From assembly GCA_963695375.1 (NCBI GenBank), contig OY968767.1, positions 1 through 64,000 on the forward strand: 64,000 nucleotides of DNA, in the 5' to 3' direction. Position 1 is the stretch's first letter; the number at the start of each line of letters is the position of its first letter. This document shows, in pieces, positions 1 through 10,251 of this stretch. This DNA comes from JACCVL01 sp963695375 (GTDB taxonomy: Bacteria; Actinomycetota; Actinomycetes; Propionibacteriales; Nocardioidaceae). The notes under the pieces are model-generated. The model was not told where the DNA came from and made no database searches. It saw nothing but the letters and a program-made list of their open reading frames with translations. The translations under genes and the position numbers were made by a program.

Positions 1-42
1 AATAAATAAAAAAAAGAGTATAATTAAATTTTTTAATATTAG

Positions 43-200
43 GGCGTGTTGACAATTCAGCTTTCGACGTCCCGCGACTCGTTCGCGGGATCCAGTACGA
101 TCTATCTCTGTACAATAGGCTTGCGCATGAAGCAAGATCTCTGGTTCCCGCGGACAAGCCGCGGGACGTAGGCGCTCAAAAAGTGAATTGTCAACACGCC
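43..200. repeat. Short inverted-repeat element 1 (MITE/REP-like)
   Basis: The ends GGCGTGTTGACAATTCA (43-59) and its exact reverse complement (184-200) form perfect 17-bp terminal inverted repeats around about 125 bp with no coding capacity. Inside are two GC-rich hairpin motifs: CCCGCGACTCGTTCGCGGGA at 71-90, and a CCCGCGG/CCGCGGG pair near 148-168 followed by ACGTAGG. A TA-rich context flanks both ends. This is the structure of a non-autonomous transposable or REP-like element; no transposase is in the window. Confidence 0.75.
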
Positions 201-221
201 TTATTGCATCAGGAGTTTAGT

Positions 222-1052
222 ATGTATACCCGCTTAGGTCCGTATTTAAAACTTTCAACGGATGTGAACCAAAACCATTTTTCGCTTGAATGGATGTATA
301 TTGAGTTTAAAAAGGACGCTCCGATTAATTTATCTTATGCTCCTTTTATGGTTGACGCTGAAAGAGCGCCATTTATACATGAAACAACTCGAACTGAAGT
401 GCACGACCCGGAACATCCAAAGAAGGGAGCTTATAGCATTTGTACTAGAAAATAATGAATTTAAAGAATATTATTGTTCGTGCAATAAGTCCAATCATTT
501 TAAGTGTATTGATTTGGAAGCCAAAGTGCATATACAATATACAAACGCTATGGTATATGAAATAAAGTCATACAGTGAGGAAGACAAACAAAAATTGATG
601 CAAGTGCCTACGTATAAACAATATTTCACCCCCGAGGTAATAGGGAAAATAATTTTACAATATCAGGCAGTTTATGATGAAACTCTTGTTGAAAATTTAA
701 TATATGATCGTGTTTTTAAGTATCCTGTAAAGTCTAGTTATAATTTAGAAAATTTATATCGATTCTAGAACAATCGATTAGTACTATTAATTCAACTCTT
801 TTTTTAAACCCGCTGATTGTGGAAACTATTATTCCTGGAGTCAGGGAGTTAAATAATTTAGATGCAAAAAAAGCGAAGGAGCTAGTTCTACGCTTTTTAA
901 TACAAATGGGTATGAATATAAGAATCAGGATTCGGGAAATCCACAGCCAGGTTCAACTAGCCACCACATTACAACAAACTAGTTTTTTCTCAACTACCAA
1001 CTCTTCAGGGGAGACTCCAGCCTTTTCTGCCGCACCTAATAAACATCAATGA
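222..1052 (+). pseudogene. Unrecognised protein, frameshifted
   Basis: I do not recognise this gene. An ATG at 222 begins an AT-rich coding stretch. Coding potential moves to another frame near 445, again at about 766 (the stop after LENLYRF is bypassed and the sense continues as EQSISTINS), and possibly once more near 915. Joined together the product would be about 275 residues, hydrophilic, with no evident signal peptide or membrane helix and a Ser/Thr/Pro-rich tail. It begins just after inverted-repeat element 1. The frame changes match the pattern seen in the rest of this arm, so sequencing error is as likely as decay. A lineage-specific secreted or orphan protein is possible but unsupported. 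Confidence 0.4.
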
Positions 1053-1071
1053 TATGAAACTCTCCCCAGCA

Positions 1072-1106
1072 TCAACCTGCAAACCGCTACGCCGTTTTCA
1101 GGTTGA
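1072..1106. other. Hairpin downstream of the first gene
   Basis: TCAACCTG (1072-1079) pairs with CAGGTTGA (1099-1106) across a 19-base loop. It lies just after the stop of the preceding gene, but no T-run follows, so a terminator role is only possible. The rest of 1053-1329 holds inverted-repeat element 2 and no gene. Confidence 0.35.
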
Positions 1107-1136
1107 CGTTATATTCCATGATTAGTTCCGGTTCTG

Positions 1137-1290
1137 ATATTAGACTTCTTTCCAAACGCTACTGCATCGGTGAATTGCTTCGTCGATACGGTGCTCGAAT
1201 CCTCATGTACTGACGTGTACACTGCGGTTCTGCGCTCCGTTTCTCCTCGCACTTCACTCGCTGCAGCGAGTTTGGAAAGAAGTCTATTAT
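1137..1290. repeat. Short inverted-repeat element 2
   Basis: TAGACTTCTTTCCAAAC at 1141-1157 is matched exactly by its reverse complement at 1270-1286. The match extends to 1137 and 1290 with one mismatch. The roughly 110-bp interior (CTGCATCGGTG, CTCATGTACTGACGTGTAC and similar segments) is non-coding and GC-richer than its surroundings. Its sequence differs from elements 1, 3 and 4. It sits between convergent genes. No clear target duplication is visible. Confidence 0.7.
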
Positions 1291-1329
1291 TTTTTTGGGA
1301 TTGTGCATGAGCGATCCTTTTATTTTATG

Positions 1330-1849
1330 TCAAGAAAGTGTGGGTGAAGCAGGAGAAGTAGTTTCTGCTGCATAAGCTATTAATTTTTCTTTATAAGCGT
1401 TTATTTTGTTTAAATTAACTTGCCGATCTTTCGCACTTTTTTGTTTGAATAATAACCAAATACCGTTTAATGAAGATTTGGAGACACCTATTGTTTGTAA
1501 TAGGGTAAATATAATTTCTTTAGGCGTTAGTTGAATCTTACCTTGGATCACTTGGGATAACTTTGGGCTCATACCATTGCTGACTAAACTAAGAGATGCG
1601 AATAGTAGAATAGAAGCGGTTAGCACTCGATACGATGAATTTTCTTTTAGACGTAAAGCGCATAGCTGTTAATCGGCCAACACAGCCTTTCATTTCTTCA
1701 TATTCTTTAAAGGTTGTGGGTTGCTTTAAACATTTTAGACAGGAGTTTACAATCTGTTGTTGTAAGTTAGACTCTGAAAGATCTGGTTTATCGCTTTCAT
1801 TTCTTAATAAACTTAAAATATTACGCGCACTTGTATAAAATTGAATCAT
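1330..1849 (-). pseudogene. Unrecognised small protein, frameshifted
   Basis: I do not recognise this gene. A start at 1849 gives MIQFYTSARNILSLLRNE. Near 1625-1590 the sense moves to a second frame and ends at 1330 with SPASPTLS. The joined product is about 172 residues, rich in Leu, Lys and Ser, with a hydrophobic stretch around LTASILLFASLSLV. Its start overlaps the stop of the 32-codon gene upstream (ATGA), so the two are probably co-transcribed and translationally coupled. The single frame change fits the error pattern of this arm. Confidence 0.4.
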
Positions 1850-1944
1850 TGCTCGATACTTATGTCGGGTTGTTGGTCTAATTCGTCTATTTTTCGTTCC
1901 AATTGATCCAGAGATTTTTCAGTATCGAATGTTGGCGTTGTCAT
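1846..1944 (-). CDS. Small 32-aa hydrophilic protein
   Basis: A 32-codon frame starts with MTTPTFDTEKSLDQLERK and ends DISIEQ. An AGAGGTAAG ribosome site lies just upstream of its ATG. Its TGA overlaps the ATG of the next gene in ATGA form, typical of real coupled genes. It is Asp/Glu/Lys-rich and probably a short coiled helix. No family is recognised. Confidence 0.45.
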   Translation of the reverse strand: MTTPTFDTEKSLDQLERKIDELDQQPDISIEQ

Positions 1945-1978
1945 ATCTTACCTCTAATTGTTCTTTATAAGCATAGCT

Positions 1979-3336
1979 TATTTTTTTTTTGCAATAAACC
2001 AGGGTATTAAGACAAATAATAAAATACTACCTATTAAAAAAGTTTCAAACAGTACAACATTTTTTATAGGAATTTGACTGGGAGGAATAAAACTAATAAT
2101 AAGCGTAAAAATGCAACATAATAGACCAGTTCCAGCAACAATCCACATGCCTAATTTTCCGCCTGGAACTTTGTAAGCACGTGCTTGGAAGGCTGGCTAT
2201 AACGTAATTTAATCGCTGCAGAAAACATAAATATATAGACTAATAAAGCCAATTTGAGCCACATAAATCACTTAAAATCCAATAAGCCGCATTAATGGAG
2301 TCCACAAAATAAAAATGCTGCTGAGTAGGGTAAAAATAATACCTTGAGTGATGAGTATTGTAGGTACGCCGTATCGATTGATTTCAAAGCGGTCTGGTAA
2401 ACATCCATCTCGTGCTGAAACTAATAATCCTTTAGTTGGTCCAATAATCCAAGCGGAAACACCACTTAATCCACCAAGAATGATTAAGCCGCGCATTAAT
2501 AGAAGTCATCCAGGCTAATGATAGGCATTAAAAAATACGGCATAGGCATCGATTAATCCAGAAACAACACTGAGTTTTGGTGTGGAACTCACAACGACAA
2601 TCAGCCAGGGAGCCTAAAGACAAGGTCGAAAAAATTATAATCGTGGAATACAATAAGGCGCGAGGATAATCGCGTTGAGGATTTTTAACTTCTTCAGCAT
2701 GAACGGCAGACATTTCCATGCCTAGTAAGCCAAATAAAACAGCAGAAAAAGAAGAAAAATTACCTAGTGAGCTAAAATCAGGAAACCATGAAGGTGTGAA
2801 TGATTGCAGTGGGTCTCCTTGAAATAACCAAATCAAGCCTAAAATAATAATACCGATCATCGGCAATAATAGTGCCAAAAATTGCGCCAAAATACTGACT
2901 AAACTGGAAACTTGCATTCCAAAACAATTAAAAAAGTAAACAGCCAAAATAAACCAATAATGGAGACAGTAAATAAATTTATTATTGGCCAATTCCGGTG
3001 CAAAAAGATAAGCGAGGTGGCAGCAATAAAGGCCATAATAGTTGGATACCATACAATATTATAAATCCATTGCAGCCAAATAGTAATAAACCCGCGCGTT
3101 GACCCAAATGCTTCCCGAACCCAAATATAAATTCCGCCGGTATTGGGATAAGCAGTGGCTAATTCGGCCGCCACTAATGCGACAGGGATAAAAAAAGTAA
3201 AAGCGGCAATAAGATAATACGAAACTAAGGATAAACCTAGTTTGGCCGTAATGGGTAAGGTGCGTAAACTATCCACAGCAATGACATTGATCATTACCAA
3301 TGAAAAAACACTTAAAACTCGTTTAGATTGACGCAC
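1979..3336 (-). pseudogene. APC-family amino-acid permease, frameshifted
   Basis: Predicted inner-membrane amino-acid transporter or antiporter of the APC superfamily (glutamate/GABA-antiporter-like group). The N-terminus shows the family pattern: a first helix, then PVALVAAELATAYPNTGGIY and VREAFG. A mid-region GLLGMEMSAVHAEEVKNP matches helix 6 of this group, and GPTKGLLVSARDG is the conserved loop near helix 8. The joined length of about 450 residues is normal and ends near 1979 with IPWFIAKKK. The sense changes frame at roughly 2900, 2640, 2500 and 2200. A GTG start at 3336 follows AAGGA. It begins 14 bases after the aconitase stop, so the two are probably one transcript. The substrate cannot be told from sequence. 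Confidence 0.7.
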
Positions 3337-3350
3337 TTAAATCCTTACGG

Positions 3351-6020
3351 TTATTTTAAATTACGCAATACATATTGCAAAATACCACCATGACGGTAAT
3401 ATTCAAGCTCATTAGCGGTATCAATGCGACAAATACTGTAATGTTTTCTTGTTGGCCATTCGAGCGTAATAATTGTAACTGGTAATAATAGCCCCGGGTT
3501 TTAATGTGATCATCTATGATCAATACTAATTCGCTCATTACCTGTAAGATTAACGTTTTACGGTCGGTTTCTTCTAGAAATTGTAAAGGTAATACACCCA
3601 TACCAATTAAATTCGAACGATGAATACGTTCAAAACTTTCAGCAATCACGGCTTTAACACCCAAGCAAGTTAGGTTCCTTTCGCTGCCCAATCGCGTGAA
3701 GAGCCAGTGCCATATTCTTTACCAGCAATGACAACTAAGTGATTGCTGTTCTTGTTGATACGCATGGCTGCATCATAAATAGGCATAGTTTCATCAGTAG
3801 GAATATTACAGTGTAATCCGCCTTCAACTCCCGGGATCATTTCATTACGAATACGAATATTAGCAAAAGTTCCTCGCATCATGACTTCATGATTGCCGCG
3901 GCGTGAACCATAGGAATTAAAATCTTCTTCACTGACACCTTTGGATTTTAAATATAAACCTGCAGGGAGTTGGCTTTAATGGAGCCTGCAGGAGAAATAT
4001 GATCGGTGGTAATGGAATCACCTAATAATGCCAAAATATATGCATTTTTAATCGGTTTAATGGCTTCAGGATTATGGTTTCAAATTTTCAAAAAAAGGTG
4101 GATGTTGAATATAAGTAGAATCTGTTTCCCATTGATAAGTTTTGCCTGCTACCGGTTTTAATTGCTTGCCATTGTTCATCTCCTAGAAATACTTCAGCAT
4201 ATTCTTTACGAAACATCTCGCCATTAACTTTGGCCACTTCAGCTGCAATTTCTGCATTGGTAGGCCAAATATCTTTTAAGATAAACATCATTGCCCTGCT
4301 TTATCTTGACCTAATGGATCTTTACTTAAATCAATACGTGTGGTGCCGCTAAGGCATAAGCGACCACCAAAGGAGGTGAAGCTAACCAATTGGCTCTTAC
4401 TTGGGGATGAACTCGTCCTTCAAAATTTCGATTGCCGGATAATACAGCAGCAAACAACTAAATCATTTTCAGTAACGCTTTGAGCAATAGCATCTGGCAA
4501 AGGACCGGAATTACCAATGCAAGTGGTACAACCATAGCCCACTAAATTAAATCCAATTGATCTAAATAAGTTTGTAAGCCCGCATGTTTTAAATAATCAG
4601 TAACCACTTTGGAACCGGGCTAAAGAAGATTTTACCCAAGGTTTGCGTTGTAATCCTTTTTCTAACGCTTTTTTAGCAACTAAGCCAGCGGCCATCAAGA
4701 CACTAGGATTTGAGGTATTGGTGCAACTGGTGATAGCGGCAATCACCACATCACCATGATGTAATTGCATAATGTCATATCTTTACAGTAAATGCTTATT
4801 TTTTTCGTCTTCTTTTCCTGTTCTTCTAAAAATTTATCAAATTCTTGCGGTAAGGTTGTTAAATTAACTTTATCTTGAGGGCGTTTAGGTCCTGCAAGAG
4901 AGGGTTCAACTGTAGCTAAATCAAGCTTAAGCTATCTGTAAAAATAGGATCTTCTGCAGTCTTTGTCATACCACATGCCTTGTGCTTTGCATACGCTTCA
5001 ACTAAAGCAATGGTATGTTCATCACGTCCAGTTAATTCTAAATAACGCAATGGTTTCTTCATCGACAGGGAAAAATCCACAGGTTGCGCCATATTCAGGT
5101 GCCATATTAGCAATGGTTGCTCGATCAGCAAGAGGTAAATCAGCAAGCCTGGGCCATAAAATTCAACAAATTTACCCACCACGCCTTTTTTGCGTAGCAT
5201 TTGGGTGACAGTTAAAACTAAATCTGTTGCAGTAATGCCTTCTTTAAGTTTCCCGTTAGTTTAAAACCAATCACTTCAGGAATAAGCATGGAAATGGGTT
5301 GACCTAGCATAGCGGCTTCCGCTTCAATACCACCTACGCCCCAGCCTAAAACGCCTAAACCATTAATCATGGTGGTATGACAATCTGTACCGACCAAAGT
5401 ATCTGGATAAGCATAATAGTTCACCATCTATGTTCACTAGTCCAAACTGTTTTACCTAAATATTCTAAATTAACTTGATGACAAATACCGGTACCGGGGA
5501 ACCACTTGAAAATTATCAAAAGCTTTTTGTCCCCAACGTAAAAATTCATAACGTTCATTATTACGTTCATTTCAATTGCGGTATTAATTTTCAATGAATC
5601 TGGTGTTGCAAATTTATCCACCAGAATGGAATGATCAATGACTAAATCACCGGAGAAAGAGGTGATATTTTGTCGGATTGCCGCCCATTTTTTCAATCGC
5701 AGCGCGCATGGCGGCTAAATCGACAACCGCAGGAACGCCGGTAAAATCTTGCATTAATACTCGCGCAGGACGATAAGCAATTTCATGTTGAGATGATTTG
5801 GTTTGCAGCCAATCCGCAAGCGCTTGAATATCTTGAGTGGTGACCGTATTACCATCTTCAAAGCGTAATAAATTTTCAAATAAAACTTTAAGTGAATAAG
5901 GTAGGCGATGAATGCCTTGAAAATGGTTTTTTTCTGCTTCTTTAAGGCTGTAATAATGATAAGTTTTCCCATCTACATTTAATTGGGTTTTGGTGAAAGA
6001 CTGTCTTGACCTACTTTCAT
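3351..6020 (-). pseudogene. acnA: Aconitate hydratase A, frameshifted
   Basis: TCA-cycle enzyme isomerising citrate to isocitrate with a [4Fe-4S] cluster in the cytosol. The reconstructed protein is about 890 residues, the usual AcnA length. Visible blocks in order are MKVGQDS at the start (6020), a substrate-loop region GTDCHTTMINGLGVLGWGVG, the first cluster cysteine in TSCTNTSNPS (about 4730-4690), two more in GYGCTTCIGNSGPLPDA (4541-4492), GSSRDWAAKG near 3700, and the C-terminal EYYRHGGILQYVLRNLK. The sense moves between frames at ten or more places. All catalytic blocks survive, which favours sequencing error over decay. Inverted-repeat element 3 lies immediately upstream. Confidence 0.85.
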
Positions 6021-6065
6021 AAATACTCCTTAAATACAAAAAAATTCAGACCTTTGACCTGGATA

Positions 6066-6230
6066 TATACCCATACTACCTAAAGATACTGGTGTTTTCG
6101 CGATTTGATTTTGACATCTACGGAATTTTAAAAAGCGAGTAATAGCCAGCCCTATTGCGAGTTTTTTAAAATTTCGTAGATGTCAAAAAGCAATAGCTAA
6201 AATCCAGTATCTTTAGGTGGAATGGGTATA
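6066..6230. repeat. Inverted-repeat element 3, near-complete palindrome
   Basis: A 27-bp end at 6066-6092 (TATACCCAT... through TAAAGATACTGG) is matched by its reverse complement at 6204-6230 with two mismatches. A second arm inside, TTTGACATCTACGGAATTTT near 6110-6129, pairs with 6165-6190. Only about 30 bp in the middle is unpaired, so the whole 165 bp can fold into one long hairpin. It lies between the stop of the PBP1A gene and the start of acnA. It could be a mobile element, a transcription stop for PBP1A, or both. Confidence 0.75.
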
Positions 6231-6252
6231 GTATAGCTGAAATGTGTTTGCT

Positions 6253-8660
6253 TTAAAATAAACTTTCTTGATTTTCTGAGTTGGAATCACTCGCATCAGC
6301 GGTGGATTCTTCATCTAAAGCAGGAATATTGGATTCACTAAAATATTCGGTCATGGTGTTAATTTGATTAGGTTTTGCGCGTAATCCATTCTTTGGATTA
6401 ATACCAAGTGTGATAATATTATCCGGTTGTTTTATTGTATGCTCAGGCGTATTTTTCAAGGCTATTTTCATAAAATCAATCCAAAGAGGTAACGCCAAAT
6501 TAGCTGCATATTCGTGTAAGGATTGTGGAGTATCAAAGCCAACCCAGGTGGTCACAACTATATCAGGATTAAACCCTGCAAACCAGGCATCAACCTGATC
6601 ATTGGTTGTTCCTGTTTTTCCAGCAATATCTTTGCGATTTAAAACTTTTGCCTCTTGGCCGTGCCGTGTTGGATAACATCTTTTAAAGCAGAATTCATAA
6701 GAAAAGCGATATCTTCTGGAATTACTCGTGGTGCAGGTTGATCGGCATTATTATTGCATTGGGTGCAAGCATACAGAAGCGGGTTTAGCTTGTAATAGAA
6801 TTTTACCATCATCATTAGTGATATGATCATTAAGTAAGGTTCAATTTTAAATCCACCATTGGCAAAGACCGCATAAGCAGTGGTTAAATCCATAGGACTG
6901 ATGGACAAACTGCCTAAGGCAAGAGAAAGTGCATTAGGTAAGCTGTTTTTATTGAAAACCAAATTGGCTAATAAAATCAATAGCATACTCAATGCCAATA
7001 TCATCTAAAATACGAATAGATACTAAATTTTTTGAATGAACCAACGCTTCTTTCAAGCGAGTAGGGCCGTTGAATTTGCAGATTAACATTATGTGGGCGC
7101 CAATCAGTTAGCTTGACTAGGATCATCAATGACAATAGGTGCATCATTAACTAAGGGGCTAAGTTGTAACCTTTATTTAAAGCCGCAGCATAAATAAAAG
7201 GTTTAAAGCTGGATCCGGGTTGACGTCCTGATTGTGTCACGCGATTAAATTTACTTTTTTGAAAATTAAACCCACCCACCAACGATTCATAGCCCCATTA
7301 CTTGGGTTTAAAGCAACAATGCTGCTTCAACTTCAGGAATTTGCGACAAGTTCCCAATATTATTACAATGACGTAATAAACGACATCACCGACGGCAACA
7401 ACTTGCTGCGCTTTAACAGGCGCCTTACCCATCCATCCTTTTTTAAAGCAGGCCTTGCCCAGGATAAGCCTTCCCAGGGAATAGTAATGTTTAACCCTGA
7501 CGGTTAACGTCGCAGTAGCTTCTTTCTGCCAACAGTTAAAATAACAGCGGGTTCTAAATCATTAATAATAGGATATTGGGCTAATAGATTTGATGCAGAG
7601 GATTGATGCTGCATCTACACGTAAGATTGAGCACGGACCCCGATACCCATGGCGGCGATCGTAAGCTAAGAGATCTCTTCCACCACTTCATTGGCCGCGA
7701 TTTGAAGTTGCTTTCAATGGTTGTATAGACTTTATATCCTTTGGTATAGGCCTTAGCACCAAAATGTTCGTATAAGGATTGACGAATCATTTCAGCAACA
7801 TAAGGAGCACTGACTTCAATATTAGTACCATGATATTTGCCGTAATAGGTTGATGAATTGCTTCTTGATATTCAGCTTGTTGTGATGTATTTTTCTTCAA
7901 GTAAGCGCTTTAATACATGATCGCGACGTTTTTTAGCAGCAGCGGATTGGCAATAGGGTTATGAGAGGAGGGGGCTTGCGGTAAACCGGCAATCATGGCT
8001 AATTCGGCAATATTTAAATCTTTTAAGGTTTTACCATAATAAACATTGGCCGCAGCCCCTACGCCATAAGCTCGATTTCCTAAATAGATTTTATTTAAAT
8101 AGAGTTCAAGAATTTTTTCTTTACTTAATTCTCGATCAATTTTAATCGCTAATAAAATTTCATTAAATTTACGTAAAAAAGTTTTTTTACGGGTTAAGAA
8201 AGAAATTACGCGCAACCTGCATGGTAATCGTACTGCCACCTTGCGATTTTGTACCCGTTTGAATCATGCGCACGGTAGCTCGGCCAGACCCAAAATATCA
8301 ACACCTGGATGCTCAAAAAAACGTTGATCTTCTGTCGCCAATAAAGCATGCACAAGGTTGGAGGAATTTCTTCATAAGTCAAAGGGATACGTCTTTTTTC
8401 GCCATATTCTTGGATTAATAAGGCCATCTTGCGTATAGATACGTAAGGGCACTTGAAGTGAACGGTTTTAAGTGAATCCACATTGGGGAGCTGACTTGCG
8501 AGATAGAGATAAAGAAGACTCGCGCAAACGAAAAAAAAAAAAAAGCTAAATAATGCCCAAAAGCCTTTCCGCCAGAAATATGCAGGTTTCTTCGTACAGG
8601 AATGTAATAATTTAATTTAGCGATATTATATATGTATTTGCATTTAAAATACATTTTCAT
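6253..8660 (-). pseudogene. mrcA: Penicillin-binding protein 1A, frameshifted
   Basis: Bifunctional class A PBP, anchored in the inner membrane, that polymerises and cross-links peptidoglycan. An N-terminal hydrophobic segment is followed by the glycosyltransferase 51 block: TEDQRFFEHPGVD, then GGSTITMQVARNF, then EKILELYLNKIYLGN. The transpeptidase serine motif is in PGSSFKPFIYAAAL (about 7215-7180), and the KTG motif in DIAGKTGTTNDQ near 6620. The tail is acidic and ends at 6253. The sense changes frame many times. The exact start is unclear because a frame change falls in the first 30 codons; the 8660 end is the most upstream ATG. It is divergent from pilM, a common arrangement in gammaproteobacteria. 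Confidence 0.8.
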
Positions 8661-8818
8661 TTTAAAAAAATTCAGCTATGATATTTCAGCGTTATGGAAA
8701 CGCCATGTCCAACTTGAATCTAAATTCGGTAGTTGAATCTACTGTGAGCGCCTATTGTATTGAGTCGTTCTCGCTGTGATTAACTGTGGATTTAGGCTGA
8801 AAATAGAGAGAATTACTC

Positions 8819-9773
8819 GTGTTAAATCTATGGAATAGTCCACGTCAAGCCATGGTAGGTGTTGATATTTGTTCAACATCTATAAAAATATTGCAACTTT
8901 CAACCGTTACTGGCTCCCCATCCATTGAGTATTATGCCAAATTTCCTTTGTCTCCTGCATCATTGGATCATCATCAACATTTAAACGTTCATACCATTGT
9001 TTCTCAAATCGCATCTCAAGCCAATAGACCAAAGTTTAAAGGGAAATTCGCGATTTTAGCGATTCCCGATGCATTAACGTTTAAAAAAACTTAACCGTAA
9101 CCACTAAATTATCCGCGCACGACATTAAAAAATTTGTGCAAATGGAAGTAAAAAAATACTTTTCAGATGCGGTGATGGTCGATTTTTCTATGATTAAAAC
9201 CGAGCCAAAAGCCGCTACGTTGACTGCTCAAATTATTGTAGTACGTGCAAAGTATGTGTATGAGCGGATGAAGTTATTAAGTTTACTCGGATTAAAAACC
9301 AGAATTGTTGAAATTGAATCCTGTGCAATTGAACGTATGGCTCGAGTATTACGCATGGGCATCGAAAAACAATGCATTGCCTTCTGGGATGTAAACATGA
9401 CGCATCAACGTTTTTTTGTTTTTGCGCAGAATAGTTTAGTTTTTATACATGAGCATCCCATTGAGGCTGTAAATAATGCTCAATTGGAGGTTTTTTTGCT
9501 GGATAATCTCAAAAAAAGATTAGAATTTTTTGTTATTTCCCATCCAGGATACAGTATTCAAAAAATTTCCGGAATGTTGGCGACGGCCAAATTATTTTTA
9601 CCCCTCAAACGATTGCTAAAATTCAACGTGAGCTAAATATTGATATTGAATATGTGAATTTATTAAAGCATATAAAAATAGCTGCGTATGTGGATCAAAC
9701 TTTAATTCAATCCGATTTTCCTTTTTTAACAACAGCGTATGGATTAGCACTTCGAGGCTGTGGTTATGAATAA
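8819..9773 (+). pseudogene. pilM: Type IV pilus assembly protein PilM, frameshifted
   Basis: Cytoplasmic actin-fold protein that binds the N-terminus of PilN at the type IV pilus inner-membrane platform. The start is GTG at 8819 after AGAGAG. The first block, VGVDICSTSIKILQL, is the phosphate-1 loop of the FtsA/PilM fold. The middle region (VRAKYVYERMKLLSLLGLK and VEIESCAIERM) fits PilM. The C-terminal LTTAYGLALRGC is characteristic. Frame changes occur near 9090 and 9630. Reconstructed length is about 315 residues, slightly short of the usual 350. The stop overlaps the start of the next gene by 8 bases. Confidence 0.75.
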
Positions 9774-10251
9774 ATTATTTTTAAAACACTCAATTAATTT
9801 ATTAAATGCTCGTTTGTTTTTAGCAGTGAATCTTAAACGGTATAGTTTTATTAGTCTGATGATTCTAAGCTTGTTAGGATTATTTTTATCTGCAGATTAC
9901 GCTCTTAGAAAAAATTCAAAAATATCCGTGCAAGCGCAACCACTCGTGGCAGCGCCTAAAAATAACATGTCTGCTTCCTTGAAGATCATAAAAAAACCCC
10001 CGACGATACTGAGTAATTATCATTTAAAATCAATGAGTTACGTGGGTTTTTTTAAGCAGGGTTCCCGCGTTTGGGGGCTCATTCGGCAGGCAAATGGATA
10101 CATCGTTGCTGTGCATCATGGCGATTATATAGGAAATCGCCATGGGAAAATAATGAGTATCGATGATTTTCAGCTTCAGGTTGAAGAAGCATCAAATTTT
10201 GCCGGTCATGCCAGTAAAAAACTAAAAACATTAATTTTGGTGCGATCTTAA
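9766..10251 (+). CDS. pilP: PilP-like pilus assembly protein, possibly a condensed PilN/O/P
   Basis: Intact 161-residue frame from ATG 9766, overlapping the pilM stop. A membrane helix (SFISLMILSLLGLFLSADYA, about residues 26-45) is followed by a linker and a C-terminal domain with LKSMSYVGFFKQ, WGLIRQANGYIVAVHHGDYI, GNRHGKIMSI and LQVEE. This is the PilP pattern, in which PilP links the PilNO complex to the secretin. PilP is usually a lipoprotein; here there is no lipobox but a long N-terminal anchor that looks more like PilN. No pilN or pilO lies between pilM and pilQ. It is one of the few intact genes of this arm. Confidence 0.55.
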   Translation: MNKLFLKHSINLLNARLFLAVNLKRYSFISLMILSLLGLFLSADYALRKNSKISVQAQPLVAAPKNNMSASLKIIKKPPTILSNYHLKSMSYVGFFKQGSRVWGLIRQANGYIVAVHHGDYIGNRHGKIMSIDDFQLQVEEASNFAGHASKKLKTLILVRS

